64,000 nucleotides of DNA from Lentisphaerota bacterium (GTDB taxonomy: Bacteria; Verrucomicrobiota; Lentisphaeria; Victivallales; Victivallaceae): positions 1 through 64,000 of the forward strand of contig SUVW01000003.1 in assembly GCA_015061815.1 (NCBI GenBank), given 5' to 3'. The translations under genes and the position numbers were made by a program. Positions 15,478 through 24,200 of this stretch are shown here, piece after piece. A model generated the notes under the pieces. That model was not told where the DNA came from, did no database searches, and saw only the letters and a program-made list of their open reading frames with translations. Position 1 is the stretch's first letter; each line of letters starts with the position of its first letter.

Positions 15478-16419
15478 TCAGAATGAACCGCCGGAATCCA
15501 TGATGTGCAGTTGCCGCAATTCACGATTTGAAATGCACTCAAGCAATTCCCGGGCATACGGTTCCAGATAATCTCCATGAAACCGGGTCAGATCCTGCCG
15601 CACCAATTCATTGATACACACCGATGCGATCCGGTCGACAGCTTCACACTTTTTTTCTCCGTCAGAAGAGCTGCATAAAAGTTCAGCCAGCATGACAGAA
15701 AGTTCCGGCAGCACCGGCAACTGTTTCATCGCCCGGAACATCCACTTGTAGTAGGGCGCAAAGGTGTGATTCAAAATAAAAACCAACGCTCCGGCATGCC
15801 GGACAAATTCTGCCAGAGCCAATCCCGCCGCACCATATTCACCATGTTTAAGACAACGGGAATAATTATATTGGCCGCTTTGCGCCATCATAATGGCATG
15901 ATAGGAGAGTTTTTTCAGCCTGATATCTTCCGGCATCCCGTATTTTATACCATTGCGGATCGCCGAAAATATCCCGGCATCATCCCGGAAAACTTCCCCG
16001 TTGACCGCTTCAGCGAAGGCATATTCCGGAATCATCAGCCACTGCTGCCAATTTTCCGGGACTCCGGCTATTCCCAGATGGCGGCGGTAAAATTCCCCGA
16101 TCTGCATCACACCGTCACTGATCCGGCCGCCGTCAGAATGTCCGGTTTCCGGCAGTTCTGACTTCAACTTCCGGAAAAGCTGCTGACACTTACGCCTCAA
16201 TTCCAAACCGGATTCCCGGTCATCTTCCGCTGTTATCCACAGTGAAAAACCGGTCCCGTAATCATGGTCGGTGGAAATCTCATCATCAAAGCCGAAACAC
16301 TCTGAACCGCTTCCGGCGATCCCGACAGCGATCCGGCCGACCGCATGACCGAACTCTCCGGCCAGCATATCCCTGCCATATATATCATACCAGAAGCGCG
16401 CCCGTTCAATGCCGTTCAT
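15478..16419 (-). CDS. DUF4037 nucleotidyltransferase-like protein
   Basis: The 313-aa protein matches DUF4037. The N-terminal VGIAGSGSECFGFDDEISTD, followed by HDYG, has the GS-x-D-x-D arrangement of the polymerase-beta-type nucleotidyltransferase superfamily. The later part is all-helical with a conserved-looking SYHAIMMAQSGQYNYSRCLK. The substrate is unknown. The start overlaps the 3' end of the TPR gene by 14 bp, an arrangement that suggests the two products work together. It is convergent with rlmI, with only 7 bp between the stops. Confidence 0.75.
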   Translation of the reverse strand: MNGIERARFWYDIYGRDMLAGEFGHAVGRIAVGIAGSGSECFGFDDEISTDHDYGTGFSLWITAEDDRESGLELRRKCQQLFRKLKSELPETGHSDGGRISDGVMQIGEFYRRHLGIAGVPENWQQWLMIPEYAFAEAVNGEVFRDDAGIFSAIRNGIKYGMPEDIRLKKLSYHAIMMAQSGQYNYSRCLKHGEYGAAGLALAEFVRHAGALVFILNHTFAPYYKWMFRAMKQLPVLPELSVMLAELLCSSSDGEKKCEAVDRIASVCINELVRQDLTRFHGDYLEPYARELLECISNRELRQLHIMDSGGSF

Positions 16420-17149
16420 AAATGCACTCCGCCCGCCGGGTCAATTCCGATGCATTTCCCGTCTGTTCCATCTCCCGGAATGCCGGAGCGCACTTCAAAC
16501 AACTGTGGGCATAATAACCGTCACGGGCAACTGCCGGATCATCAAAACAGAGCATCGCGCAATCCAGCATCCCGTCGGCAATATCCCGGTCACCTTTGCT
16601 CCAATACAACTGCGCCAGATTGACAAATGTCACCGCACTGTCCATCTTATTTCCGCACTGCTGCAGAATATCCAGTGATTTCAGGTACAATCTTTCAGCT
16701 TCTGCGAAATCTTTTCCGGCCATATAAACCGAAGCCATATTGTTGAATAATCCGGCAAAAAGGCGGTCGTTTTCCGGCAGATGCCGCCGGTAACATGCCA
16801 ATGCCTTTTGGCAGGCTGCCATCGCTTCCCGGTTTTTTCCGGCGAATTGCAATGCGGTAGCACCATTGAGATAAAGCGTCCCGGCGGCAATACTCCCGGT
16901 TTCACCATGCTTCTGCATCAACGCAAAACCATCAGTCACAGCCTCAACTGCCCGTACCGGATCATTCATCATCCGGTAATGGCCCATCAGCTCTCCGAGC
17001 AAGCTCAATTCACTGCGCCAGTCACCGCAAACCTCCGCTTCACTGCGCCAGTAACGCAGAAGATCTCCGGCGGCACTCAAGTTTCCGGAATTGAAAAACT
17101 CATCACATTCAGCGATTATCTGCTTCAAAGATACCGGTATTTCAGCCAT
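16406..17149 (-). CDS. Tetratricopeptide-repeat protein paired with DUF4037
   Basis: This 247-aa cytoplasmic protein is built almost wholly of TPR helices. Repeats are visible as GTLYLNGATALQFAGKNREA then MAACQKALACYRR, as LFAGLFNNMASVYMAGKDFA then EAERLYLKSLDILQ, and as AVTFVNLAQLYWSKGDRDIA. TPRs bind partner proteins. The 3' end overlaps the DUF4037 gene, so that product is the natural partner. It lacks a signal peptide and any enzyme domain. Confidence 0.8.
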   Translation of the reverse strand: MAEIPVSLKQIIAECDEFFNSGNLSAAGDLLRYWRSEAEVCGDWRSELSLLGELMGHYRMMNDPVRAVEAVTDGFALMQKHGETGSIAAGTLYLNGATALQFAGKNREAMAACQKALACYRRHLPENDRLFAGLFNNMASVYMAGKDFAEAERLYLKSLDILQQCGNKMDSAVTFVNLAQLYWSKGDRDIADGMLDCAMLCFDDPAVARDGYYAHSCLKCAPAFREMEQTGNASELTRRAECIYERH

Positions 17150-17190
17150 TTACCGCCTCGCAGTCTGATCACATCCGGAAAAATATACGA

Positions 17191-18186
17191 TCACTTTTTA
17201 ACATCAGGACCTTTTACCGGAACAAATTTGATCTGCACCGGAGTGCCTCCGGTGGAAGACAGTGTCATAAAGCTGCATCCCAAATATTTATGCCAGCTGA
17301 ATTTCTGCACACAATCCCGGTTGTCGCTCTGAAATGTAACCTCATGGAAAAAACTGCGTATCGGCGTCCGCACATCAACTTTGCCGTTTCCGGCATATTT
17401 GAATGAATCCGGCGTGATATCCAGAAAACAGGTGATGCCATTTTCAGCGGCCTCATCCGAAACTGTAAAAACATAATTGCAAATCTTGTAGATCCCGGCC
17501 TGACGGATGACAAAATCAAACTTTTCCGGTGACTGCGGTTGATTTTCTTCAATCGTCTTGACCAGTGCTTCCGCAATTATACGGTGACCGTCGTTGTTGG
17601 GATGCAAACGGTCAGGATAACAGTTGTTGCGATCATTCATTACCAGAGAAACCGGGGCCAGAAGTGTCGACTCTTTGGCAGCGACCTCCTGAATGATCGC
17701 ATTGGCCTGTTCCTGCCACTGCAAACTTGCTCCGGAACGGATCCCCGGTGACAGGGTCATACAGACGATGACAGTACCGGGCAGCTGCTCTTTGACCGTC
17801 CGGACAAAATGACGGTAACTCCATCCGAAATCCCCCAGTGAGGAACCGGTTGTAACATCATTGACCCCATGCTGCAATACCAGGATATCCGGTTTGGCTT
17901 TCAGAACATCCTGCAAACGGTAAGGATAACCGGAAGTTCTCTTTCCCGGCCACATGCTCTCACACAAATTTGACCCGGATATGGCAATATTATGTTCGAC
18001 ATAAGCCGTTTTGCCGGCATGCTCATTGAGCAATTTCACCGCAACAGTGGAAAAACGGTTCTCCCTCGGTTTGGCTCCCACGCCCAGTGCGATGCTGTCA
18101 CCGACAAACATCACCTTTTTTACCGCTTCTCCCCCGGCGCACACAAAAAAAGCGCACAACAACAACACTGAACCGATTTTTTTCAT
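17191..18186 (-). CDS. Secreted SGNH/GDSL hydrolase
   Basis: A signal peptide (MKKIGSVLLLCAFFVCAGG) leads into an SGNH esterase domain. FVGDSIALGVGAKP carries the catalytic Ser in block I, QHGVNDVTTGSS is block III (GxND), and DRLHPNNDGH is block V with Asp and His. The C-terminal 110 residues look like an added beta-sandwich. Such enzymes often deacetylate polysaccharides. The ATG at 18186 is preferred over the upstream GTG because AGGGGTG sits 5 nt before it. It starts 23 bp after the ddc stop and may be cotranscribed with dat-ddc. Confidence 0.85.
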   Translation of the reverse strand: MKKIGSVLLLCAFFVCAGGEAVKKVMFVGDSIALGVGAKPRENRFSTVAVKLLNEHAGKTAYVEHNIAISGSNLCESMWPGKRTSGYPYRLQDVLKAKPDILVLQHGVNDVTTGSSLGDFGWSYRHFVRTVKEQLPGTVIVCMTLSPGIRSGASLQWQEQANAIIQEVAAKESTLLAPVSLVMNDRNNCYPDRLHPNNDGHRIIAEALVKTIEENQPQSPEKFDFVIRQAGIYKICNYVFTVSDEAAENGITCFLDITPDSFKYAGNGKVDVRTPIRSFFHEVTFQSDNRDCVQKFSWHKYLGCSFMTLSSTGGTPVQIKFVPVKGPDVKK

Positions 18187-18209
18187 AATAATCACCCCTG
18201 CATTTATTT

Positions 18210-19667
18210 TTATTTCAAAGACAGTATCAGCTGCAAAAGTTCATCCAGTTTTTCCGGACTTTGCAACGGGTTGAGCAAAGTAAACTTCAAACAGACATTA
18301 CCTTTGCAGACCGTTTGACCGATAACCACTCCCCGGTGATGGAGCAATTCCCGGCGGATACGTTTATTGAGCGTATCGGCATCTTCCCCGCTTCCGGGTG
18401 ACGGCAGCAGCCGGAACACCACTGAACTTATTTCCGGGGCCGTGATCACTTCCACTTCCGGAGTCCGGCGCAAACAATCATAGAAGTATGCCGCATTGTC
18501 GATACAGCGGGTTATCATATCCGACCAGCCTTTCCGGCCGCGCATAAGAAATGATATCCACACTTTCAAAGCATCAAATCTCCGGGTGGTCTGCATGGAT
18601 TTGTTGACCAGATTGATGTAACCATCCTCCTCATCCTCTTCCCGGTTCAAATAATCGGCGTGCAGAGTCAACGCTTCAAAATACCGCTTGTCCCGGATCA
18701 ATGAAGCACTGCAGCTGATCGGCAGCAGGAACATCTTGTGGAAATCCACTGTAATAGAGTCGCATCCGGATAATCCGGCAACTTTACCGGCATATTTTTC
18801 CGACAGGATAACACCGCTGCCGTAAGCGGCATCCGCATGCAGCCAGAGGCCGAATTCATCGCAGATCTTCCGCGCCTCATCCAACGGATCGATGCTTCCA
18901 AAATCGGTCGTCCCCACCGTTGCCGCCACACAGAACGGCAGATTACCAGCTGCAATATCCGCTGCAATAAGTTCACGCAGCTTGCCGCAATCCATCTGCA
19001 TGGCACTGTTCACCGGGACTTTTACCACTGCATCGTACCCCATGCCCATAAGATGCGAACTTTTTTCCATCGAAAAGTGGGATACTTCCGAACAATAAAT
19101 CCGGAATTTCCGGAAATTTTCCGGCAAACCGTATTTTTTTACATCCCAGTGGAGCTTTTCATTGCAATACCAATCCCGCGCCAACAGCAAACCGGACAAA
19201 TTGGATTGGGAACCACCGGAAGTAAACACCCCGTCAGCATTTTCCCCATAACCATACAACCGGCAGAGAAAATTTATCACCCCGACTTCGATCTCGGTCG
19301 CCGCCGGAGCCTGATCCCAGGAATCCATCGATTGATTAAATGTAGCAATAACTATTTCAGCAGCAATAGATTCCAGCAGTGCCGGGCTGTGCAGATGCGC
19401 CATGTAACCGGTAGACATCGGCCGGACCAGATTGGGCAGAACTTTTTCTGAAAGTTCCTGCAAGACCGCTTCAAAACCCATTCCGTTTTCCGGAAGCAGA
19501 TCTTTACAAGCCAACAACTTCCGCAATTCATACGGCGGCATTCCCGCATAAGCCTGGGGATGATTCATGGAATCAGCCACCGCTTGGGCGGTGGCTGTCA
19601 TCATCTGCAGATAAGTATTTCTGCCGGCGGCATCATCGGTCAGAAAAAACTTATCGGGTAAATTCAT
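18210..19667 (-). CDS. ddc: L-2,4-diaminobutyrate decarboxylase (PLP group II)
   Basis: This enzyme decarboxylates L-2,4-diaminobutyrate to 1,3-diaminopropane. PLP group II motifs are VFTSGGSQSNLSGLLLARDW, HADAAYGSG and the Schiff-base lysine in VDFHKMFLLPISCSA. Length is typical (about 485 aa). The gene overlaps the preceding aminotransferase gene, and together they make the two-step diaminopropane pathway from aspartate semialdehyde. The start is uncertain among three ATGs; GAGG in the end of dat best serves the ATG at 19667. A glutamate or aromatic amino acid decarboxylase is possible on sequence alone, but the neighbour decides against it. Confidence 0.88.
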   Translation of the reverse strand: MNLPDKFFLTDDAAGRNTYLQMMTATAQAVADSMNHPQAYAGMPPYELRKLLACKDLLPENGMGFEAVLQELSEKVLPNLVRPMSTGYMAHLHSPALLESIAAEIVIATFNQSMDSWDQAPAATEIEVGVINFLCRLYGYGENADGVFTSGGSQSNLSGLLLARDWYCNEKLHWDVKKYGLPENFRKFRIYCSEVSHFSMEKSSHLMGMGYDAVVKVPVNSAMQMDCGKLRELIAADIAAGNLPFCVAATVGTTDFGSIDPLDEARKICDEFGLWLHADAAYGSGVILSEKYAGKVAGLSGCDSITVDFHKMFLLPISCSASLIRDKRYFEALTLHADYLNREEDEEDGYINLVNKSMQTTRRFDALKVWISFLMRGRKGWSDMITRCIDNAAYFYDCLRRTPEVEVITAPEISSVVFRLLPSPGSGEDADTLNKRIRRELLHHRGVVIGQTVCKGNVCLKFTLLNPLQSPEKLDELLQLILSLK

Positions 19668-21042
19668 CATTGACCTCAATGACCACTTTTTCGTAAATCG
19701 CGATCATGGTCTCCAACTCTTCCCAAGAGACATTCAACGCGCACAAACAACGCATAACCGAACCGTGACGGCCGCCTTTTTCCATGATGAGTTTATTTTC
19801 AAAACATTTTTTCTGAACTTTGGCCGCGATATCGCCACTGGCGGGAAGTGAACCGAGTGAATCCGGTTGACCTTTGGGATCGACAAATTCACATCCTGAC
19901 ATCAGGCCTTTACCGCGAATATCGCCGATAATGGAAACTTTTTTCTTCAACTCCATCATCTTTTCGCGCAGATAATCACCCTTTTCCCGCACTTCAGCCA
20001 GAAATTCCGGCTGTGAAACCCGGTTCATAACTACAGTTCCGGCACGCATGGCCAGCTGGTTGCCCCGGAAAGTTCCGGCATGCGCTCCCGGCTGCCACTT
20101 ATCCAGAGCTTTATTGTAAACTACCACCGACATGGGCTGGGTGCCGCCGACAGCCTTGGAAACCAGTATCACATCCGGCACAATATCCGCATATTCAAAA
20201 GCGAAAAATTTACCGGAACGACCCACGCCGCACTGGATCTCATCGACGATCATCGGGATATCCAGCTCTCTGGTCACCCGGCGGACAGTCTGCAAAAACT
20301 CCACCGGAGCCGGGATCACTCCGCCCTCGCCCTGGATCGGTTCAAGGATCACTGCGGCCGGTTTGGTAATACCGCTTTCCGGATCTTTCAAAGTGCGTTC
20401 AAAATATTCGCAGCATGCTTTTACTCCGGCTTCCCCTCCCAGGCCGAAAGGACAACGGTAACTGTAGGGATAGGGGAAAAAGTGAACTTCCGGCATGAGC
20501 GCGTGGACTTTGGCTTTTGCACCGATATTACCGGTCAGAGAGAGAGCACCGTGTCCCATGCCGTGATAACCGCCGGAAAAGGCGATCACCGAACTTCTGC
20601 CGGTAGCGGTCTTGCACAACTTGATCGCGGCATCGGTGGCATCTGTCCCCGAAGGACTGCAGAACTGCAATTTGACATTGCCCTGCATCTCCTGCGGAAG
20701 AAGTGAAATAAGCGTATGAACAAACCGGTCTTTGGTCGGAGTGGTCAAATCCAGAGTATGCAAAGGAGCTTCGCTGGAAATCAGGTCGATCATCGCCTGA
20801 TTGACCTCCGGATCATTATGTCCCAGTGCGAGGGTCCCGGCCCCGCAAAGGAAGTCCAGATAACGGTTTCCTTCCACATCCTCGACCCACGAACCCCGGG
20901 CTTTTACCAGTGAACAGGGAAATTTTCTGGGGTAACTTCTGGCATTCGATTCCGTCTCTTCCTGACGGCTCATATAATCGGCGTTAGTTACCGGGGTTGC
21001 GCTGCAGCAGCAGCCTGCCTGAAGATCATTTTTAAGTGCCAT
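19651..21042 (-). CDS. dat: Diaminobutyrate--2-oxoglutarate aminotransferase
   Basis: A class III aminotransferase that forms L-2,4-diaminobutyrate from aspartate 4-semialdehyde and glutamate. Landmarks are FLCGAGTLALGHNDPEV, SPSGTDATDAAIKL, SGGYHGMGHGALSLTG, MIVDEIQCGVGRSG and the PLP lysine in VILVSKAVGG. At about 463 aa it has normal length for the DABA aminotransferase family. The ATG at 21042 is chosen over the track's TTG. The N-terminal AGCCCSATPVT is a cysteine-rich extension that I cannot interpret. It is the first gene of the pathway pair. The 21043-21253 gap contains no feature I can name. Confidence 0.9.
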   Translation of the reverse strand: MALKNDLQAGCCCSATPVTNADYMSRQEETESNARSYPRKFPCSLVKARGSWVEDVEGNRYLDFLCGAGTLALGHNDPEVNQAMIDLISSEAPLHTLDLTTPTKDRFVHTLISLLPQEMQGNVKLQFCSPSGTDATDAAIKLCKTATGRSSVIAFSGGYHGMGHGALSLTGNIGAKAKVHALMPEVHFFPYPYSYRCPFGLGGEAGVKACCEYFERTLKDPESGITKPAAVILEPIQGEGGVIPAPVEFLQTVRRVTRELDIPMIVDEIQCGVGRSGKFFAFEYADIVPDVILVSKAVGGTQPMSVVVYNKALDKWQPGAHAGTFRGNQLAMRAGTVVMNRVSQPEFLAEVREKGDYLREKMMELKKKVSIIGDIRGKGLMSGCEFVDPKGQPDSLGSLPASGDIAAKVQKKCFENKLIMEKGGRHGSVMRCLCALNVSWEELETMIAIYEKVVIEVNDEFTR

Positions 21043-21253
21043 TGCCAAGGGCCCTTCATTTGTTGCCGGAATTGAACCTCGCTTCCGTTTTTTTGTTGAT
21101 AATATTTGCTCGATCCATGCGCCGTTCCCACAAAAACTCTGCGGCGCGAAAACCTAAAATAGCATAAAGGGGGGATTATTGCAAGCCGCAACTGTATAAA
21201 AATCCGGAAAATATCCCTAAAAAACCGCTTTTCGCCGTTTTTGCCGGATAAAT

Positions 21254-22588
21254 TCATCTGCCATGCAGCAACAGTGCCAGCAAAAATATTGTAAATCCCG
21301 CAGCCGTTCCGGATATCAGTGAACCGACCGTCTGCAGCTTCAACCCCTGCCGGACACTCATCCCGGAAAATTTCGTCACCACCCAGAAAAAGCTGTCATT
21401 GGTGTGCGAAACGATCATCCCGCCGCAGCAGACCGCACAACAACTCAAAGCCCGCATCACCGGAGTATCCAACCCCAGCACATCCAGCAGAGGCAGAGTG
21501 ATGCCGGCGGCCGTCAATATCGCCAGCGTGGATGAGCCTTGAGAAATTTTCAGCACAGCGGCAAAAAAAAGCGGGATGAATATGGCAAACACCCCCGGCG
21601 AACCGGTTTCTCCCGGCAAAAGCACATGCGGATCGACCTTCTGCAGTACCGCGCCGAATGCTCCTCCGGCACCGGTGATGATCAGAATATTGGCCGCATC
21701 AAATACCGCTTTACCCATCAATCCGTCAGCGGATAATTCCGCAAGTTTGCATCTGCCGATGAAAAAAACCGCGATCACCGCGCCGATGGTAAGAGCCGGA
21801 ACCGGACTTCCTGCAACGACTATTGTTTTTACCACTGCCGGCGGCAGATGATCCCCGAAAAAAGGTACTGCTGAAGCGGACCCGATCAAAATCAATGGTA
21901 TCAGCAATGGCAGAAAAGCCATGCTCCAATGAACAGAAAACTTCTCCTTTTCCGCAACTTCAGTTACCGCATCTTCCCAATGCAGAACCTCTTTTTTTCC
22001 AGCCGCCATCCCGTAAAAGTATCCGGCCGCCGTTGCCGCCAGTGCAGCCAATGAACCGAAAAGCAGTACCAGAGAAAAATCCGCCTGCAATATCGATATC
22101 GCCGCCAGCGGCCCCGGTGTCGGCGGAATAAAGCAGTGGGAAGCAAATAACCCCATACTCAAAGCCACCACCCCTACCGCCGGAGGCAGTCTGGTCATCG
22201 CCGCCATCTTGCGCCACACACCGACCAGGATGATAAAAGCTGAATCACAGAAAATACATATCGAAACAATAAATCCGATGATGCTCATTGCCAATGGAGT
22301 TCGCTTCTTCCCGGTCATTGCGATGATCCGGCGGCCGATCACCGTCAATGCTCCGCGCTTTTCCATAAACACGCCGATGACCGTACCGGTGATGATCACG
22401 ATCCCGATGCTTTTTACCGTGTTGCCGAAACCGCCGGAAATAAGTCCGATCGTTTCCGTCACTCCATATTTCTGACTCACCCCGAAAACAAATGCTCCGG
22501 CAAGCAGCACCGGCAGCGGATGGATCTTCCATACCGCCGTCAACAGAATGATCGCCGCAATCACCGCAAACAGAATAATGACCGTCAT
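21254..22588 (-). CDS. GntP family permease (gluconate:H+ symporter-like)
   Basis: An inner-membrane protein with 12 or more hydrophobic segments, matching the GntP family that imports gluconate or related sugar acids. MTVIILFAVIAAIILLTAVW starts the family. TVIGVFMEKRGAL, SHCFIPPTPGPLAA and the C-terminal SHTNDSFFWVVTKFSGM are family signatures. The ATG at 22588 follows AAGGAGGAGC; the 33 extra N-terminal residues in the track are not needed. It lies 120 bp downstream of the oligogalacturonate-lyase-like gene on the same strand, so the substrate may be a uronate product, which is inference. Confidence 0.88.
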   Translation of the reverse strand: MTVIILFAVIAAIILLTAVWKIHPLPVLLAGAFVFGVSQKYGVTETIGLISGGFGNTVKSIGIVIITGTVIGVFMEKRGALTVIGRRIIAMTGKKRTPLAMSIIGFIVSICIFCDSAFIILVGVWRKMAAMTRLPPAVGVVALSMGLFASHCFIPPTPGPLAAISILQADFSLVLLFGSLAALAATAAGYFYGMAAGKKEVLHWEDAVTEVAEKEKFSVHWSMAFLPLLIPLILIGSASAVPFFGDHLPPAVVKTIVVAGSPVPALTIGAVIAVFFIGRCKLAELSADGLMGKAVFDAANILIITGAGGAFGAVLQKVDPHVLLPGETGSPGVFAIFIPLFFAAVLKISQGSSTLAILTAAGITLPLLDVLGLDTPVMRALSCCAVCCGGMIVSHTNDSFFWVVTKFSGMSVRQGLKLQTVGSLISGTAAGFTIFLLALLLHGR

Positions 22589-22708
22589 ACCGTCAGCTCC
22601 TCCTTTTTCCCTCAGCAAACTGCTGCTGATATCCAATATAAGGAGAAAATCTGCCGGCACAAGTGCCGTTGCAGTTTTATCCGGCAAAAAACAGGTTTTT
22701 TCTGCCGT

Positions 22709-23887
22709 TCAGCACCCGGTTATTCCGGACACATCCAGCGTATACATCTGGCGCGAACCCTCGTGGATCGAATCTATGCAAACCGTTCTGCCGTCCCGCG
22801 ACCAGTTGGGATGCAAATCGCACCGGGTCGGGATCGGATAGGACATGTCGGAGAAAAATGAACCTATTTCCAAAGTCCGCCCGGAAGATAATTCATGGAG
22901 AAAAAGTTTACGGCAGCTGTCCTCGCAGGGATAACTGTCCGTCAGCATCCATTTGCCGTCCGGAGAATAGGAACAGTGACCGTCCCCGGGAAATACATCC
23001 TTGCCGATGATCCGGCATTCATGGCTCCGGTCGGTGTAAAGATAATATTGCCATTTGTGACTGTAACGGTTGGAAAAGTTGATAATGTGATCAGCATCCG
23101 TCCAGGTGTAATGACTGCTCATCAATTCCAGATTCAACGGCCAGATATCACTGCCGTCAATATTGGCCGTAAACATGTGGGTCAAATGCCAGCCGGGAGA
23201 ACCATCCTCTTTTTTCAGCCGCCAGCGGTGAAAAAAGGCGATCCGCCGGCTGTCCGGAGAAAAGAGCATATGGTTGAACCATCCGGGGGTATCCTCCATA
23301 TCCGACCGGTAAAACATATCGGTGATTTGAGCAATGGAGATGATAAGTCGACAGGTATTGTTTTTCAAATCCATCAGCCAGATGCCCTCATCATCGGGGA
23401 TCTTCACCAATTCATTTTTATCATATGCTCCCGGATAACCATAGCCGGGCCGTTCCCGGTCAAGCCGGGAAAAATTCAGACTCAACGCCCATTTGCCATC
23501 CGGCGACAGGCAGTAGACCGGACGGCAGAGAGTACGGCTTCTGCCGCTGCGGACATCCAGGATCCGGGAAACGAAATGGTCGCCCTCACGGTCATTGTAG
23601 ATCACTTCCGTTTCAGCATCATTCAGCCATTGAAACATACAACCCTGCTGCCAGCACCAGGCGTCGCTTTCCGCCAGCGGGATAAAGCGGTTATTCTCCT
23701 GCAGATCGATCATGCCGAGCTGAGCTTTTTCTCCGGGTTCCGGCTGACGGGCGGTGAACTCCAGTTCCTGAGCCAGCAAATAGCGGCCGCTTTTATCCCA
23801 GGGAAACTTGTCAAAATATCCAAAAAAATGGTGTTTCGGCCCTTCGGTCACCCGCGTGACCGGCAGATGGAATTTTTCAATACTCAT
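22709..23887 (-). CDS. Oligogalacturonate-lyase-like beta-propeller protein
   Basis: About 392 aa without signal peptide, built of WD40/PD40-like blades with SPDGKWALSLNFS, FSPDSRRIAFFHRW, YSPDGKWMLTDSY and WSRDGRTVCIDS. The overall pattern, including conserved His in NHMLFSPD, GDGHCSYSPDG and RCDLHPNWSRDG, fits the PL22 oligogalacturonate lyase group, in which histidines on the propeller bind the metal. It would act in the cytoplasm on imported unsaturated uronate oligomers. The neighbouring GntP permease fits uronate use. A TolB-like non-catalytic propeller is the alternative. The ATG at 23887 has GGAG upstream. Confidence 0.7.
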   Translation of the reverse strand: MSIEKFHLPVTRVTEGPKHHFFGYFDKFPWDKSGRYLLAQELEFTARQPEPGEKAQLGMIDLQENNRFIPLAESDAWCWQQGCMFQWLNDAETEVIYNDREGDHFVSRILDVRSGRSRTLCRPVYCLSPDGKWALSLNFSRLDRERPGYGYPGAYDKNELVKIPDDEGIWLMDLKNNTCRLIISIAQITDMFYRSDMEDTPGWFNHMLFSPDSRRIAFFHRWRLKKEDGSPGWHLTHMFTANIDGSDIWPLNLELMSSHYTWTDADHIINFSNRYSHKWQYYLYTDRSHECRIIGKDVFPGDGHCSYSPDGKWMLTDSYPCEDSCRKLFLHELSSGRTLEIGSFFSDMSYPIPTRCDLHPNWSRDGRTVCIDSIHEGSRQMYTLDVSGITGC

Positions 23888-24127
23888 GGTATTTTCTCCG
23901 GACAAAATGTTATCTTTAATTTTCCTGATTTCCCTATCTAAAATAGCATCCGGAAGGTGTTATTTCAAGTTTTTCTGAAAGATCAAGTCATATTTCCCTG
24001 CGGTACGGCTTATAAGTGCAGCCCGTCTGCCATGCAAAACTGCCGGCATATCACCGTCAAAAAGCGCAGAAACTCCTGCCGGGGAAAACGGAAATACTTT
24101 CACCAGGTGAAATCTCTGTTCCCGGGA

Positions 24128-24156
24128 TTGAAAATACAGCTTTCCGGGATTATATT
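24128..24156 (+). promoter_or_regulatory. Sigma70-like promoter for glnS
   Basis: TTGAAA, 17 bp, TATATT, 44 bp before the glnS ATG. The remainder of the 313-bp gap 23888-24200 between divergent genes shows no other recognisable feature; no T-box or riboswitch was seen. Confidence 0.55.
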
Positions 24157-24200
24157 ATATGGATTTATAATATTTTGTCTGCAGTGAAAGGATTTTGACT

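Noticed and set aside
20988-21257. 89-aa minus-strand ORF upstream of dat
   Set aside because: It overlaps the dat N-terminus in another frame, has no family match or SD, and looks accidental.
22895-23941. 348-aa plus-strand ORF
   Set aside because: Antisense shadow of the beta-propeller gene.
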